The translations under genes and the position numbers were made by a program. Source: UMGS1370 sp963557065 (lineage in GTDB: Bacteria > Bacillota > Clostridia > Lachnospirales > Lachnospiraceae). From it: a stretch of 64,000 nt of DNA. Shown here one piece after another: positions 33,800 to 41,927 of this stretch (position 1 is the first letter of the stretch; each line of letters opens with the position of its first letter). The notes beneath the pieces were generated by a model. The model saw only the letters and a list, made by a program, of their open reading frames with translations, made no database searches and was not told the origin of the DNA. Where the stretch lies: the NCBI GenBank assembly GCA_963557065.1, contig CAUWCT010000005.1, positions 13,626 through 77,625 of the forward strand. The letters are read 5' to 3'.

Positions 33800-36361
33800 T
33801 TATACGGAAAGCTGTGACAGATAACTGGACTGGGCGTTCATCTGGCTAATCATCTTCTCCATGGCGGCAAACTGGCTGATATAGCGATCCTGCTCTGTCT
33901 TTAAGCGTGCCTGGAGCGTATCCAGCTTTTCTTCCATCTCCTCCAACTGTTTGTAAATATAATTATTTGTCAAAGAAGTTGGTACTTTCTCAGATCCGGC
34001 TTCCTCTATTAATTTACCATAAGATCCACCGTTTTTATAAGAATATCTGGTTGCATACTTAACCATTGTGTCTTCAATGATCGAAGACAGGCCCTGTTTT
34101 ACATCGCCGCCTCCAGTAAAGATATTGGAAACCGTTTCCGGTTCTGTCTCCATCGCCTGCTTAAACTTGCTTTCGTCAAATATAATCGTACCACCATCTG
34201 AGTAATCAGAAGAGAATGTAATTCCGATTCGCTCCAAGTCTTCTGCATTTGCTCCAGAACCCAGTATTGTTGCTGCAATACTTTGCATATCCATACTCAG
34301 TTCCCGCATAGCCGACTCGTTAAACAGCAATCCCTCTTTCGCCTTATTCTCCCAGTTTTTAATAGACGTTTCGTCCATCTCATCTTTTTGTGCGTCTGTT
34401 AAAGGTCCATAATTGCTGTTTGGCTTGGTAGTTACCTGAGTATTGATTTCTTTGATCATGGCATTGTAATCTTCCACGAACTTTTTAACAGCCTCTGTTA
34501 CATTCTCTGCATCAGCCTTGGCGCTGAATGTAACGCCTCCGGATGTGGATTCCAATGTTCCGTCTGCTTTATAACCAAATGTCCCAGATGCTGTAATCTT
34601 CAATCCCTCTAACTCAAAGGTATTGGTCATGCTCTCGACTGTAGTGGTAATACCATTTCCATAACTTACCTCCATCTGAGCATTTTTGCCATCCTCATCT
34701 AATCCGTCTATTACATTTCCGCTTTGGTCCTTAACAGCACCAAAAATGTCCTGGGCCAATCCTCCCAACTGAATCTTACCGCGCTTTCCAGTCTCATCTG
34801 CTACTAAAACAAACTGATTACTTGCACTCAGATACGTAGCAGTTACTCCAGCTTCTTCGTTTTCATTAATCTCAGATAAAAGTTCGTTGATTGTAGTGTC
34901 TGCTGTGATACCCTTTATCTCTGCACCGTTAATGGTAAGCGGGTTAGCTTCAAGATACTTGTTAAATTCCTCTTTAGAACTGAATTTTTGTGTTATTCCT
35001 AATTTATCAAGATTATCATACAAAGTGCCGCTCATACTAACTTTATTAGAAGCCCCTGCTTCCAATCCAAGCGCTTCCCTTAACTCCAGGCTGTCAGCGG
35101 TAACGGTCAAGGTTTGTGAAGAATCTAATACCTTAAATTGAAATCCATTAGCATCATCATAAGATACCGAAACGTTTTGCTTACCGCCTTGATCATCATT
35201 TACTCCAAATGCCTGTTTTAAGCGTCCGTTCAGCTTATCTGTCAGAATCTTCATCGCCTCATCGCCGCCCATGGTGCCATTCTCTACTGCTTTCCACTGG
35301 TCCTCTGTCAAATCATCCTGGGACAGCAGTTTTATTTCTTTGCTCTGACCACCAAAGTTAACCGTTATGGTCTTGTCCTTCAGATAGTCAAACATCTTCT
35401 GTCTCTCAATCGATGCATTCTCAAACTTTGAATCTTCTCCGCCATCCTTAATGGATTTGTTAAACTCGTCAATGCTTACTCTGGTCTTTTCTTTTCCATC
35501 TGCACCAGTAACATCTTGATAGCCTAATCCCTCCATTGCAGAAGAAGAGGCATTGAGTTTTAAGTCGGCGCCTTTATATTTATCCTGTTTCTGAATATTA
35601 AAATGACCGTCTGCATCCACATCAAACTGAATCATATCAGAAAGCGCTACGTTTTCATCGCCATACCGAATCTTTACTTCTGATGACTTCAGCGCCTTAT
35701 TTAAATGATCTGCTATCTCATCCGGTGTCATATTTGTATAATCAATCTCTACTGTCTTACCATTTTCATCTTTATAACTGGAAGGCAAAGTAAACGTAGC
35801 GGTTGCTGCATCTGTCTCTGTAGTTCCATCACTTTTTGTAAAAACAAACTCCAGTTCCATTCCTTCCAGTTTGGAAGACTCCACAGGACTGTTGGCGCTG
35901 TTTAACCGATCATTGGTCAGGCCCGACGCATTAATATAATCATTAGAAGTCTTCTTGCCTGACATTGTTGTGGCAGCAGATGCAAGCTGCTTCACTCCCA
36001 AAATAGACAGCTTATCCAGCAGTTTGGAATTGCCTGTCGCCGTAATGTACTTGGAAAAATCCGGGTTGCCTGTTGCAGTGATAATATTCTTTCCAAAAAA
36101 GCTTGGGTCCATCAGATTACTGGAGGATGAAAAAGAAAAATACTTATCCTGCATATCTATCAGAAGATTGCTGACCTTCTGAAAAGCTTCTGCCTTCCAC
36201 TCTGTCTTTGTGATCTGGCCCTTCTGGTTGTTGATCTTATTGGTGGTACCCATAGTCATCTGCTCGATTAAAGAATCTCTGTCGATACCGGAAGCAAAGC
36301 CTCCAAATCCTCTCAGTGCGGTATTGCCAAGTCCGCTTGTTGCTCCTGAAACACTTGCCAT
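33800..36361 (-). CDS. fliD: Flagellar filament cap protein FliD
   Basis: An 853-residue FliD, long for the family (usually about 450-700). The N-terminus GFGGFASGIDRDSLIEQMTM is the FliD_N signature; FliD_C is seen in the last 260 residues (AVKKFVEDYNAMIKEINTQV and a C-terminal coiled coil ending near MISQMNAQSSYLSQLSV). The central 500 residues are variable domains probably exposed at the filament tip. Isolated near-repeats of the FliD D2/D3 type (DDANGFQFKVLDSSQTLTV) can be seen. Expression is probably from the sigma-28 promoter at 36458-36484. GGAAGGGAG precedes the ATG. Confidence 0.94.
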   Translation of the reverse strand: MASVSGATSGLGNTALRGFGGFASGIDRDSLIEQMTMGTTNKINNQKGQITKTEWKAEAFQKVSNLLIDMQDKYFSFSSSSNLMDPSFFGKNIITATGNPDFSKYITATGNSKLLDKLSILGVKQLASAATTMSGKKTSNDYINASGLTNDRLNSANSPVESSKLEGMELEFVFTKSDGTTETDAATATFTLPSSYKDENGKTVEIDYTNMTPDEIADHLNKALKSSEVKIRYGDENVALSDMIQFDVDADGHFNIQKQDKYKGADLKLNASSSAMEGLGYQDVTGADGKEKTRVSIDEFNKSIKDGGEDSKFENASIERQKMFDYLKDKTITVNFGGQSKEIKLLSQDDLTEDQWKAVENGTMGGDEAMKILTDKLNGRLKQAFGVNDDQGGKQNVSVSYDDANGFQFKVLDSSQTLTVTADSLELREALGLEAGASNKVSMSGTLYDNLDKLGITQKFSSKEEFNKYLEANPLTINGAEIKGITADTTINELLSEINENEEAGVTATYLSASNQFVLVADETGKRGKIQLGGLAQDIFGAVKDQSGNVIDGLDEDGKNAQMEVSYGNGITTTVESMTNTFELEGLKITASGTFGYKADGTLESTSGGVTFSAKADAENVTEAVKKFVEDYNAMIKEINTQVTTKPNSNYGPLTDAQKDEMDETSIKNWENKAKEGLLFNESAMRELSMDMQSIAATILGSGANAEDLERIGITFSSDYSDGGTIIFDESKFKQAMETEPETVSNIFTGGGDVKQGLSSIIEDTMVKYATRYSYKNGGSYGKLIEEAGSEKVPTSLTNNYIYKQLEEMEEKLDTLQARLKTEQDRYISQFAAMEKMISQMNAQSSYLSQLSV

Positions 36362-36457
36362 ATGTATTCTCCCTTCCTATTTGTCTATACGGTCATAACA
36401 TTCCAGCAGGCATGGCTGCTTGGAATTTATCCTCCCAGTGCCGGTTTCATACTATAG

Positions 36458-36484
36458 TTATCGGCGATTTTTCCTAAAAAATAA
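36458..36484 (-). promoter_or_regulatory. Sigma-28 (FliA) promoter of the fliD operon
   Basis: On the minus strand TTAT (36481-36484), 15 bases, GCCGATAA (36458-36465). It is the same arrangement as in front of flgM. It lies about 97 bases before the fliD start. Confidence 0.72.
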
Positions 36485-36503
36485 GACAGTGATTGAAAGT
36501 CAC

Positions 36504-36552
36504 AAAAAAGCGCACAGCATATCAAACTCCTTTTCTGCTCATGCGCTTTTTT
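36504..36552 (-). terminator. Terminator at the end of the fla/che operon
   Basis: On the minus strand AAAAAAGCGCA pairs with TGCGCTTTTTT with a large internal loop carrying a shorter stem. The T-run follows the second arm. It lies 14 bases after the comFB stop and is the first strong terminator downstream of flgB. Confidence 0.8.
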
Positions 36553-36565
36553 ATTTATGACAGTT

Positions 36566-37249
36566 TTAATGGCGGGGATGTTCCCGAACCTGGATACATG
36601 CCTTGATGATCTCCGCCAGTACCTTTGCCTTAAACTTATTTTCATAATAGCCGATTAAGGGAGAAACTGACTCTCCATGCACGACCATATATTTGGCCGG
36701 AAGTCCTGTCAGCGTCAGTGCCCGCACATCCGCCATACATTTGCTGCAAGTACACACCCCATAGTCTTCCATATATTTTTTCAGATTCTTAAGGGCCAGC
36801 ACTTCTTCCATAACATTAATGATATGAAACTCTTCTTTTTCCCTTTTCTTTGCCTCTGCCTTTTCCTCTTCCTCCAAATGGGTCGTAAGCTGATCCAAAA
36901 TCTGCGTCTCTATCTTCTGGTTCTCGGTGGATTCATCCACTACAATCACCCTTTTTTCACCGGAAGGAACTCTTACAGCCGGCGTCTCTTTTTCAGGGCC
37001 TGCGGATAACCTGTCCTCTTTCGGTGCACGTTTTGTTCCCGATGTCTTTTCTTCTGCTGTCTCATGCTCCGCCGCTTCAGGAACTGCCGCTTTATCTTTC
37101 GATTCTTTCTCTTCTGACTTGTGTTCTTCTGTCTTTGCTTCTGATTCTTTCGGTTCTGCCTTCTTTGCTTCCGTCTCGTCTTCAGGCGCTGCAGGACCGT
37201 TGGTTATTAAGTTTAACACATGAGACGTCTTATTGGTTTTTCTCGCCAC
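36566..37249 (-). CDS. ComFB-domain protein with long charged N-terminus
   Basis: A 227-residue protein. Residues 20-140 are Glu/Lys/Ala rich and probably disordered. Residues 143-224 are a ComFB domain: VMEEVLALKNLKKYMEDYG, C166-x-C168-x2-C171 (CTCSKC), then RALTLTGLPAKYMV. ComFB proteins have been reported as cyclic dinucleotide receptors, and the three cysteines may bind metal. The start is GTG at 37249, within the end of the ParA gene context (GGAGG lies at the ParA stop). It is the last gene of the fla/che operon. In this context it may couple a second messenger to motility. Confidence 0.8.
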   Translation of the reverse strand: MARKTNKTSHVLNLITNGPAAPEDETEAKKAEPKESEAKTEEHKSEEKESKDKAAVPEAAEHETAEEKTSGTKRAPKEDRLSAGPEKETPAVRVPSGEKRVIVVDESTENQKIETQILDQLTTHLEEEEKAEAKKREKEEFHIINVMEEVLALKNLKKYMEDYGVCTCSKCMADVRALTLTGLPAKYMVVHGESVSPLIGYYENKFKAKVLAEIIKACIQVREHPRH

Positions 37250-37252
37250 AGC

Positions 37253-38026
37253 TTAATCCTCCTTCACCTGAATTTTATCTACTACTTCTAAAATAAACCC
37301 CTGGTAGTCTTCTACTGCCGCTGAGCGTGGATTATAATCAAAAATACTTTCTCCATGGGCCGGTGCTTCTGCAATGGCAACTCCGGTCCGGATTCTGGTG
37401 TCGAACACCTTGGTTCCAATCTGTTCTGCCAACTGCTGCGCCATTTCCAGCACATCCCTGGACAAAAGCGTTCTCCTGTTAAAGCGGGTCAGCAAAATTC
37501 CCAGCACATTGAGCCGGGGATTTAAGGAACCCCTCACTGATTCTATGGTTTCCGTCAGCTGAGAAAGTCCCACCAGACTTAAAATATCTGATGCCATGGG
37601 AATAATCAGATAATCGGACGCAGTATAGGCATTTACTGTCAGCAAATTCAATGCCGGAGGCGTATCAATGATCACATAATCATACTCATCTTTTACTGTA
37701 TCCAGCACATTTTTTAAAATGCACTCTCTTCTCTCAGCCGCTACCTGTTCTAACCCGCTGCTCAGTGTAATATCGGATGAAAGAATATCTCCATAAGGCG
37801 TGGCGCTGACTGCCTCTTTTACAGATACGTCACCTTTTAAGGCATCTAAAACTCCAAATCCGCCGTTTGCCTCCAGCCCCAGGCAGAACCCAAGATTGCC
37901 CTGAGGATCAAAATCCACTCCCAGAACTCTCTCCCCTGCCAGTGATAAGCCAGCTGCCAGAGCCGCAGATGTAGTTGTCTTTCCAACTCCGCCCTTCTGA
38001 TTTGAAACAGTAATGATCGTCGCCAA
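37253..38026 (-). CDS. ParA/Soj-family ATPase
   Basis: A 257-residue P-loop ATPase with the deviant Walker A NQKGGVGKTT (K11, K16), switch VLGVDFDPQGNLG and Walker B-like DYVIIDTPPALN. It belongs to the ParA/Soj group rather than FlhG/MinD: there is no FliM-binding or C-terminal amphipathic helix of the MinD type. It starts with TTG behind GGAGG and is co-transcribed with comFB 3 bases downstream. No parB-like partner or parS site was seen. Such ATPases position large structures such as chemoreceptor arrays or flagella (ParC/FlhG analogues); that role here is inference. Confidence 0.85.
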   Translation of the reverse strand: MATIITVSNQKGGVGKTTTSAALAAGLSLAGERVLGVDFDPQGNLGFCLGLEANGGFGVLDALKGDVSVKEAVSATPYGDILSSDITLSSGLEQVAAERRECILKNVLDTVKDEYDYVIIDTPPALNLLTVNAYTASDYLIIPMASDILSLVGLSQLTETIESVRGSLNPRLNVLGILLTRFNRRTLLSRDVLEMAQQLAEQIGTKVFDTRIRTGVAIAEAPAHGESIFDYNPRSAAVEDYQGFILEVVDKIQVKED

Positions 38027-38059
38027 TGTGCTACCTCCAAAACTCTTTTGTTTTATGTA

Positions 38060-38971
38060 TTATTCTTCCCAAAGGGGCAGTTCTTCTTCTGACGGCAAAA
38101 CGTCTGCTGCCTGGGCAACGTGAGCTTCATCCAGCGGTAAAATCTCCAGCGCCATCACTGCTCCTGCCTGGGCGTTTGCTTCTGCAAGGGCCTGTTCCCA
38201 GTCCTCCCAGCTTACCTCATCTCCATTGACGCAGCCGATTGGGTCTCCCCAGTCATTGGTCTTATATGTAAATCCCCATCTGTGCTCCAGCCAGTTGGTA
38301 TCCTGTTCCATGGAAAAAAAGTCCCGATCCCAGCCGTTATTGCTCTCCACCACCAGCCAGGTCGTGGAAGAATCCGGATTGCAGGTGAGTCTGGACATCT
38401 GGGCATTTTCCAGATCCGTTTCTGCAGCAAGGGCAAATTTTTCCTCTTCCGGGTCCCATACGGCCAGTTTTATCACCTTATCAGGATTGACCGGCCGGTT
38501 AAATACTGCCATATCTTTGTAGCCGTCTGCATTAAAGTCTGCCACTGCAAATCCCGGCTGTTCTTTGACTTTTTTGCCGCTGGCCTTCAGTTCCCGCTTT
38601 AATTCTTTGCGGTATGTGTCAAAACGCTTTAAATTTGTCCCGTCCGGTCCTACATATTTCCCGTCAGATGCAAAGGTGTTAAAGCATTTGGCGCCGTCCT
38701 CGCCCATATAATAGCGTTCACCGTCATCTTTATTGGTCACCCATCCGGTTTCCATGCGGCCTTTGGAGTCTACATAATATTCTTTCCCGCCGTACTCAAT
38801 CCATTCATCCGTTGCCGGATCTCCCGGAGCATAGAAGTACATCCAGTATTTGCCGTTGTCGCTTAACTCCCAGCTGCCGCCGCTGCCCGCCTGGGAAACA
38901 ATTCCACCACCCAGAAGGCAGACCGCACACAGACCTGCGCCCAACATGGATTTTATCTTTTTTACAGACAT
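38060..38971 (-). CDS. Secreted cell-wall-binding protein with FG-GAP-like motif
   Basis: A 303-residue exported protein. The signal peptide ends near VSQAGS (about residue 29). Residues 33-110 hold two to three wall-binding repeats (GGKEYYVDSKGRMETGW). The following part has ADFNADGYKDMAVF with D145-x-N147-x-D149-G, an FG-GAP/calcium-binding type loop, and a second beta region rich in Trp and Asp (TTWLVVESNNGWDRDFF). No enzyme motif is recognised. It starts behind GGGAGGG, 50 bases after cheV with no terminator, so it is inside the fla/che operon. Confidence 0.75.
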   Translation of the reverse strand: MSVKKIKSMLGAGLCAVCLLGGGIVSQAGSGGSWELSDNGKYWMYFYAPGDPATDEWIEYGGKEYYVDSKGRMETGWVTNKDDGERYYMGEDGAKCFNTFASDGKYVGPDGTNLKRFDTYRKELKRELKASGKKVKEQPGFAVADFNADGYKDMAVFNRPVNPDKVIKLAVWDPEEEKFALAAETDLENAQMSRLTCNPDSSTTWLVVESNNGWDRDFFSMEQDTNWLEHRWGFTYKTNDWGDPIGCVNGDEVSWEDWEQALAEANAQAGAVMALEILPLDEAHVAQAADVLPSEEELPLWEE

Positions 38972-39021
38972 ATGATCCCTCCCGCCAGATACAACAGTGT
39001 TATGCCTGATGCCTGTTTTAT

Positions 39022-39975
39022 TTACCTTTTTCCGCCATTCTGAAGGTTTGCCTGAAATTTTTCAAGCTGTCTGTCCAGAACATGGATCAGATTGCCAATC
39101 TCCGGTTTTGCCAGCTGATCATCTGCTCCCAGTTCTTCGCCTTTTCTGCGCATCTGCTCGTCAATCAGAGAAGAGAAAATAACAACCGGGATCTTTTTCA
39201 GTTTTGGATGTTCCTTTACCAGCTTGGTCAGACGGTGGCCGTCCATCTCCGGCATCTCAATATCTGTAATAATCAGATTTACCTTTTTATATAAATCCGG
39301 CGAATCGGCAATGGAAGATAAATAATCCCATGCCTCCTGGCCGCTGGTGAAGTTGGAAATACGGACAAATCCGGCCCGCTCCAGACAGTCATTGATCATT
39401 CTCTTAAGCAGTACAGAGTCCTCTGCAATCACAATCGGAGCATCACAGATAGGACGATCTCCCAGGCTTTCTACCTCGGATACCTGGATCGTGGTCTCCG
39501 GTGAAATCTCTGCCACAATCTTCTCAAAGTCCAATATGGTTACCAGCTGGCCTTCGCACTGGGCAATGCCGGTGGTAATGCTGTCTTCTTCTCCATTTGA
39601 CAAAGTTTTATCCGGCTTTTGGATGGCCTGCCAGGAAATCCGGCTGATTCCTTCAATACTCTGCACTCGGAAGGCAACTGTCATCTTGTTAAAATTGGTT
39701 ACAATAAATAAATCTCTGGCGCTCCTTTCATCTTCCTGGCCTGAAAGATAATGGGACAGATTAATTACGGTAATGAGAGTATCCCTGGGTTTAAAAATTC
39801 CCTCAACAGACGGATGAGAGTGAGGCATCGGCTTTACCTTTTCACTCATAATGATTTCCTGTACCTTAGCCACGTTAATACCGTAAAATTCATTCTGAAC
39901 CTTAAACTTCATGACTTCTATCTCGTTTGTACCTGATTCCAGAAGAATTTTATCTCTTTCTTTTCCTGTGTCCAT
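39022..39975 (-). CDS. cheV: Chemotaxis adaptor-response regulator CheV
   Basis: A 317-residue CheW-REC fusion. Residues 18-165 are CheW-like (MKFKVQNEFYGINVAKVQEI) and link receptors to CheA. Residues 180-305 are a receiver: IVIAEDSVLLKRMI with E185/D186, phospho-acceptor D238 (LIITDIEMPEMDG) and the K in LAKP. Phosphorylated CheV helps adaptation. It lies after cheC and cheD, the Firmicutes adaptation system. No cheA or cheW is in this window. Confidence 0.95.
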   Translation of the reverse strand: MDTGKERDKILLESGTNEIEVMKFKVQNEFYGINVAKVQEIIMSEKVKPMPHSHPSVEGIFKPRDTLITVINLSHYLSGQEDERSARDLFIVTNFNKMTVAFRVQSIEGISRISWQAIQKPDKTLSNGEEDSITTGIAQCEGQLVTILDFEKIVAEISPETTIQVSEVESLGDRPICDAPIVIAEDSVLLKRMINDCLERAGFVRISNFTSGQEAWDYLSSIADSPDLYKKVNLIITDIEMPEMDGHRLTKLVKEHPKLKKIPVVIFSSLIDEQMRRKGEELGADDQLAKPEIGNLIHVLDRQLEKFQANLQNGGKR

Positions 39976-39993
39976 TTCTTCATTCCCCTTCCG

Positions 39994-40479
39994 TTATAAG
40001 AATTTTTCCTGGCGTCCAAATGTTCTTACAGAAACAACCCCTGTCTCTACATTAATCAGCATTGTTCTGGCATAAGTACCGCCCACATCTTCTGCGCTTA
40101 GACGGAATCCCTCTTTCATCAGCGCCTGCTTTACAGCCGCTGCATTGCGCATTCCGATATTGCCGAAATCTGCGTTTCCGCTGATCTCAAACATCTTTGC
40201 CCCGCCTGCTATCTTAACCGCGGTCCGGGACTTTACCATGCCGAAAACCGCAAGTTTTCTGGCAGTCTCCCGAATCCCCGAATCTGCATATTTAAAGATA
40301 TTGCTGTCTTTTGTATCCATCTGCACCGGCAGCATAATATGCAGCAGCGCCCCCAGGCGAAGCACCGGATCGTAAAACGTTATCCCTATACAGGAACCCA
40401 GGGCATAGGTGATGATCGTTCCTTCATTCCGGGTAAACTTCATATCCCCGATTCCCACTTTTAGTTCCTTCCCCATCAT
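39994..40479 (-). CDS. cheD: Chemoreceptor glutamine deamidase CheD
   Basis: A 161-residue CheD. The catalytic pair is C30 (ALGSCIGITFYD) and H47 (GALLHIMLP), with T24 completing the site. CheD deamidates receptor glutamines and activates CheC's phosphatase activity. Its ATG overlaps the TGA of cheC (ATGATG), so the two are translationally coupled. Confidence 0.95.
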   Translation of the reverse strand: MMGKELKVGIGDMKFTRNEGTIITYALGSCIGITFYDPVLRLGALLHIMLPVQMDTKDSNIFKYADSGIRETARKLAVFGMVKSRTAVKIAGGAKMFEISGNADFGNIGMRNAAAVKQALMKEGFRLSAEDVGGTYARTMLINVETGVVSVRTFGRQEKFL

Positions 40480-41099
40480 TCTGCAACACCCAATCTTTCC
40501 AGAATTTCATTAAGAGAGCGGATATCCGGAAGCATCAATAGCCATCCTGGAAGTTTCTTCCCTTCCATCATAAAATCAGCGTTCATATACATCAGCTTGT
40601 CTGTCTCATAACCAAATTCTGCAATGGGCACTGTCAGAATCCCGCCAAGCATATTGACTGTGGCTCCTGGAACAGACAACTGAATATCCACTCCTACTAA
40701 CTGGGAAAACGCGTTGATGTAAGAGCAGATGATAATATTTCCAATCTCTACCAGAGCTGAATAACCGATCTCATCCAACTGGCTGAAGTCCCTGTATTCT
40801 TCCCCTATTAATTTCTCCAGCACCACATTGGTAAAATCCAAGTTAAAGAGAAACAGCATCATCCCTTCTACATGACCGCTCATTTTTACCAGCACACCGG
40901 CAACGATCTCCTCTGGATTGCCGATGCGTTCTACTGCTTCCTCGTATCCCAGAATGCTGATCTCAGGAAGAGTAATGCGAATCTCCTTCTGCAAAAGTTT
41001 TGAAAGGGACGTGGCCGCATGGCTGGTGCCGATGCTTCCAATCTCCTTCATTACGTCCAATTCCTGAAGATTCATCTCCTCATAATGTCTGATCCTCAT
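40476..41099 (-). CDS. cheC: CheY-P phosphatase CheC
   Basis: A 207-residue CheC. Two pseudo-symmetric sites are expected with an ExxN pair each. The second is intact: E118-I-G-N121. The first reads E19-I-G-S22, so the asparagine is replaced by serine. The residues GTSHAATSLSKLL and CSYINAFSQL follow them. CheC removes phosphate from CheY and is stimulated by CheD, which follows with overlap. The first site is probably inactive; the second is the main one in B. subtilis CheC, so activity is likely. Confidence 0.93.
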   Translation of the reverse strand: MRIRHYEEMNLQELDVMKEIGSIGTSHAATSLSKLLQKEIRITLPEISILGYEEAVERIGNPEEIVAGVLVKMSGHVEGMMLFLFNLDFTNVVLEKLIGEEYRDFSQLDEIGYSALVEIGNIIICSYINAFSQLVGVDIQLSVPGATVNMLGGILTVPIAEFGYETDKLMYMNADFMMEGKKLPGWLLMLPDIRSLNEILERLGVAE

Positions 41100-41120
41100 T
41101 CTAATCCCCTTTCTCTATGC

Positions 41121-41915
41121 CTAGCCTCTCAGGGAATTAATGGTCCCTGCTATTTCGTCAGAAGTGGTAACCATACGCACTGCGTAGGAAAATGCTCTCT
41201 GGCATTCAATCAGTCTGGTCATCTCTTTTGCCACATCTGTACCGGATGTCTCCAGCGCCCCCTGAATTAAATTGGGATGCTCTACCAGAACCGGCTCCAT
41301 CCCTGTGCCGGCAGCAGTATACTCGTTATCTCCTACACTGAGAAGACGGCTGGGATTGGTAAAGGTATATACGCTGAGTCTCGGCTTATCCTCATCTTCT
41401 TCGTCTTCATAGTCCTCGTAGTCTTTGTAATCTTCATACCCTTCTTCCATGGCATCCTGCATTTCTTCTACATCAATTACGTCAACTAAAAGCGGCTCTC
41501 TGTTCTGATCCATGACCAGCTTGCCGGATTCTGAAACCAGATAAAATCCCTCTTCCCCCTCGCTTAAATGGAAGCGGCCGTTTCTCGAATAGGTGATCTC
41601 ACCGGTAGCCATATCCTGCAGCATAAAAAATGCATTGGGCTGGCCGATGGCATAATCGTGTTCGTATCCGGTCTGGGCGATTCCGCTCTGGCTAAAATCA
41701 GTAGAAGTTCTCTGTACCACTCCGCCGGCTCCTGCTGTCAGTTGGGTCACTGCCTCCGGAGAATCATTCAGATTGTAGTTAATCAGTTCTGAAAATACTG
41801 CTGTTTTGGGTTTAAATCCATTATTATTGATATTTGCAAGGTTGTTGGCAATCACACTCATCTTTTTTGTGCTGTTTTCTGCGCCGGTTCTCCCTACATA
41901 AAATGACATGTTCAT
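41121..41915 (-). CDS. Flagellar rod/hook basal body protein (FlgG/FlhP type)
   Basis: A 264-residue FlgF/FlgG-family protein. The N-terminus has VIANNLANINNNGFKPK, the D0 signature, and the C-terminus GTDVAKEMTRLIECQRAFSYAVRM. Rod proteins of this family are exported and form the axle through the wall. An acidic insertion (about residues 151-177: EEMQDAMEEGYEDYKDYED and on) interrupts the middle. Of the two adjacent copies this one may be the distal rod FlgG (FlhP). AGGAGG precedes the ATG. Confidence 0.87.
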   Translation of the reverse strand: MNMSFYVGRTGAENSTKKMSVIANNLANINNNGFKPKTAVFSELINYNLNDSPEAVTQLTAGAGGVVQRTSTDFSQSGIAQTGYEHDYAIGQPNAFFMLQDMATGEITYSRNGRFHLSEGEEGFYLVSESGKLVMDQNREPLLVDVIDVEEMQDAMEEGYEDYKDYEDYEDEEDEDKPRLSVYTFTNPSRLLSVGDNEYTAAGTGMEPVLVEHPNLIQGALETSGTDVAKEMTRLIECQRAFSYAVRMVTTSDEIAGTINSLRG

Positions 41916-41927
41916 ATCCTGTCCTCC

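Noticed and set aside
37253..38026. FlhG (flagellar number regulator) or plasmid partition ParA
   Set aside because: The Soj-like sequence lacks FlhG features. No ParB, parS or replication gene is nearby. It stays a ParA-family ATPase.
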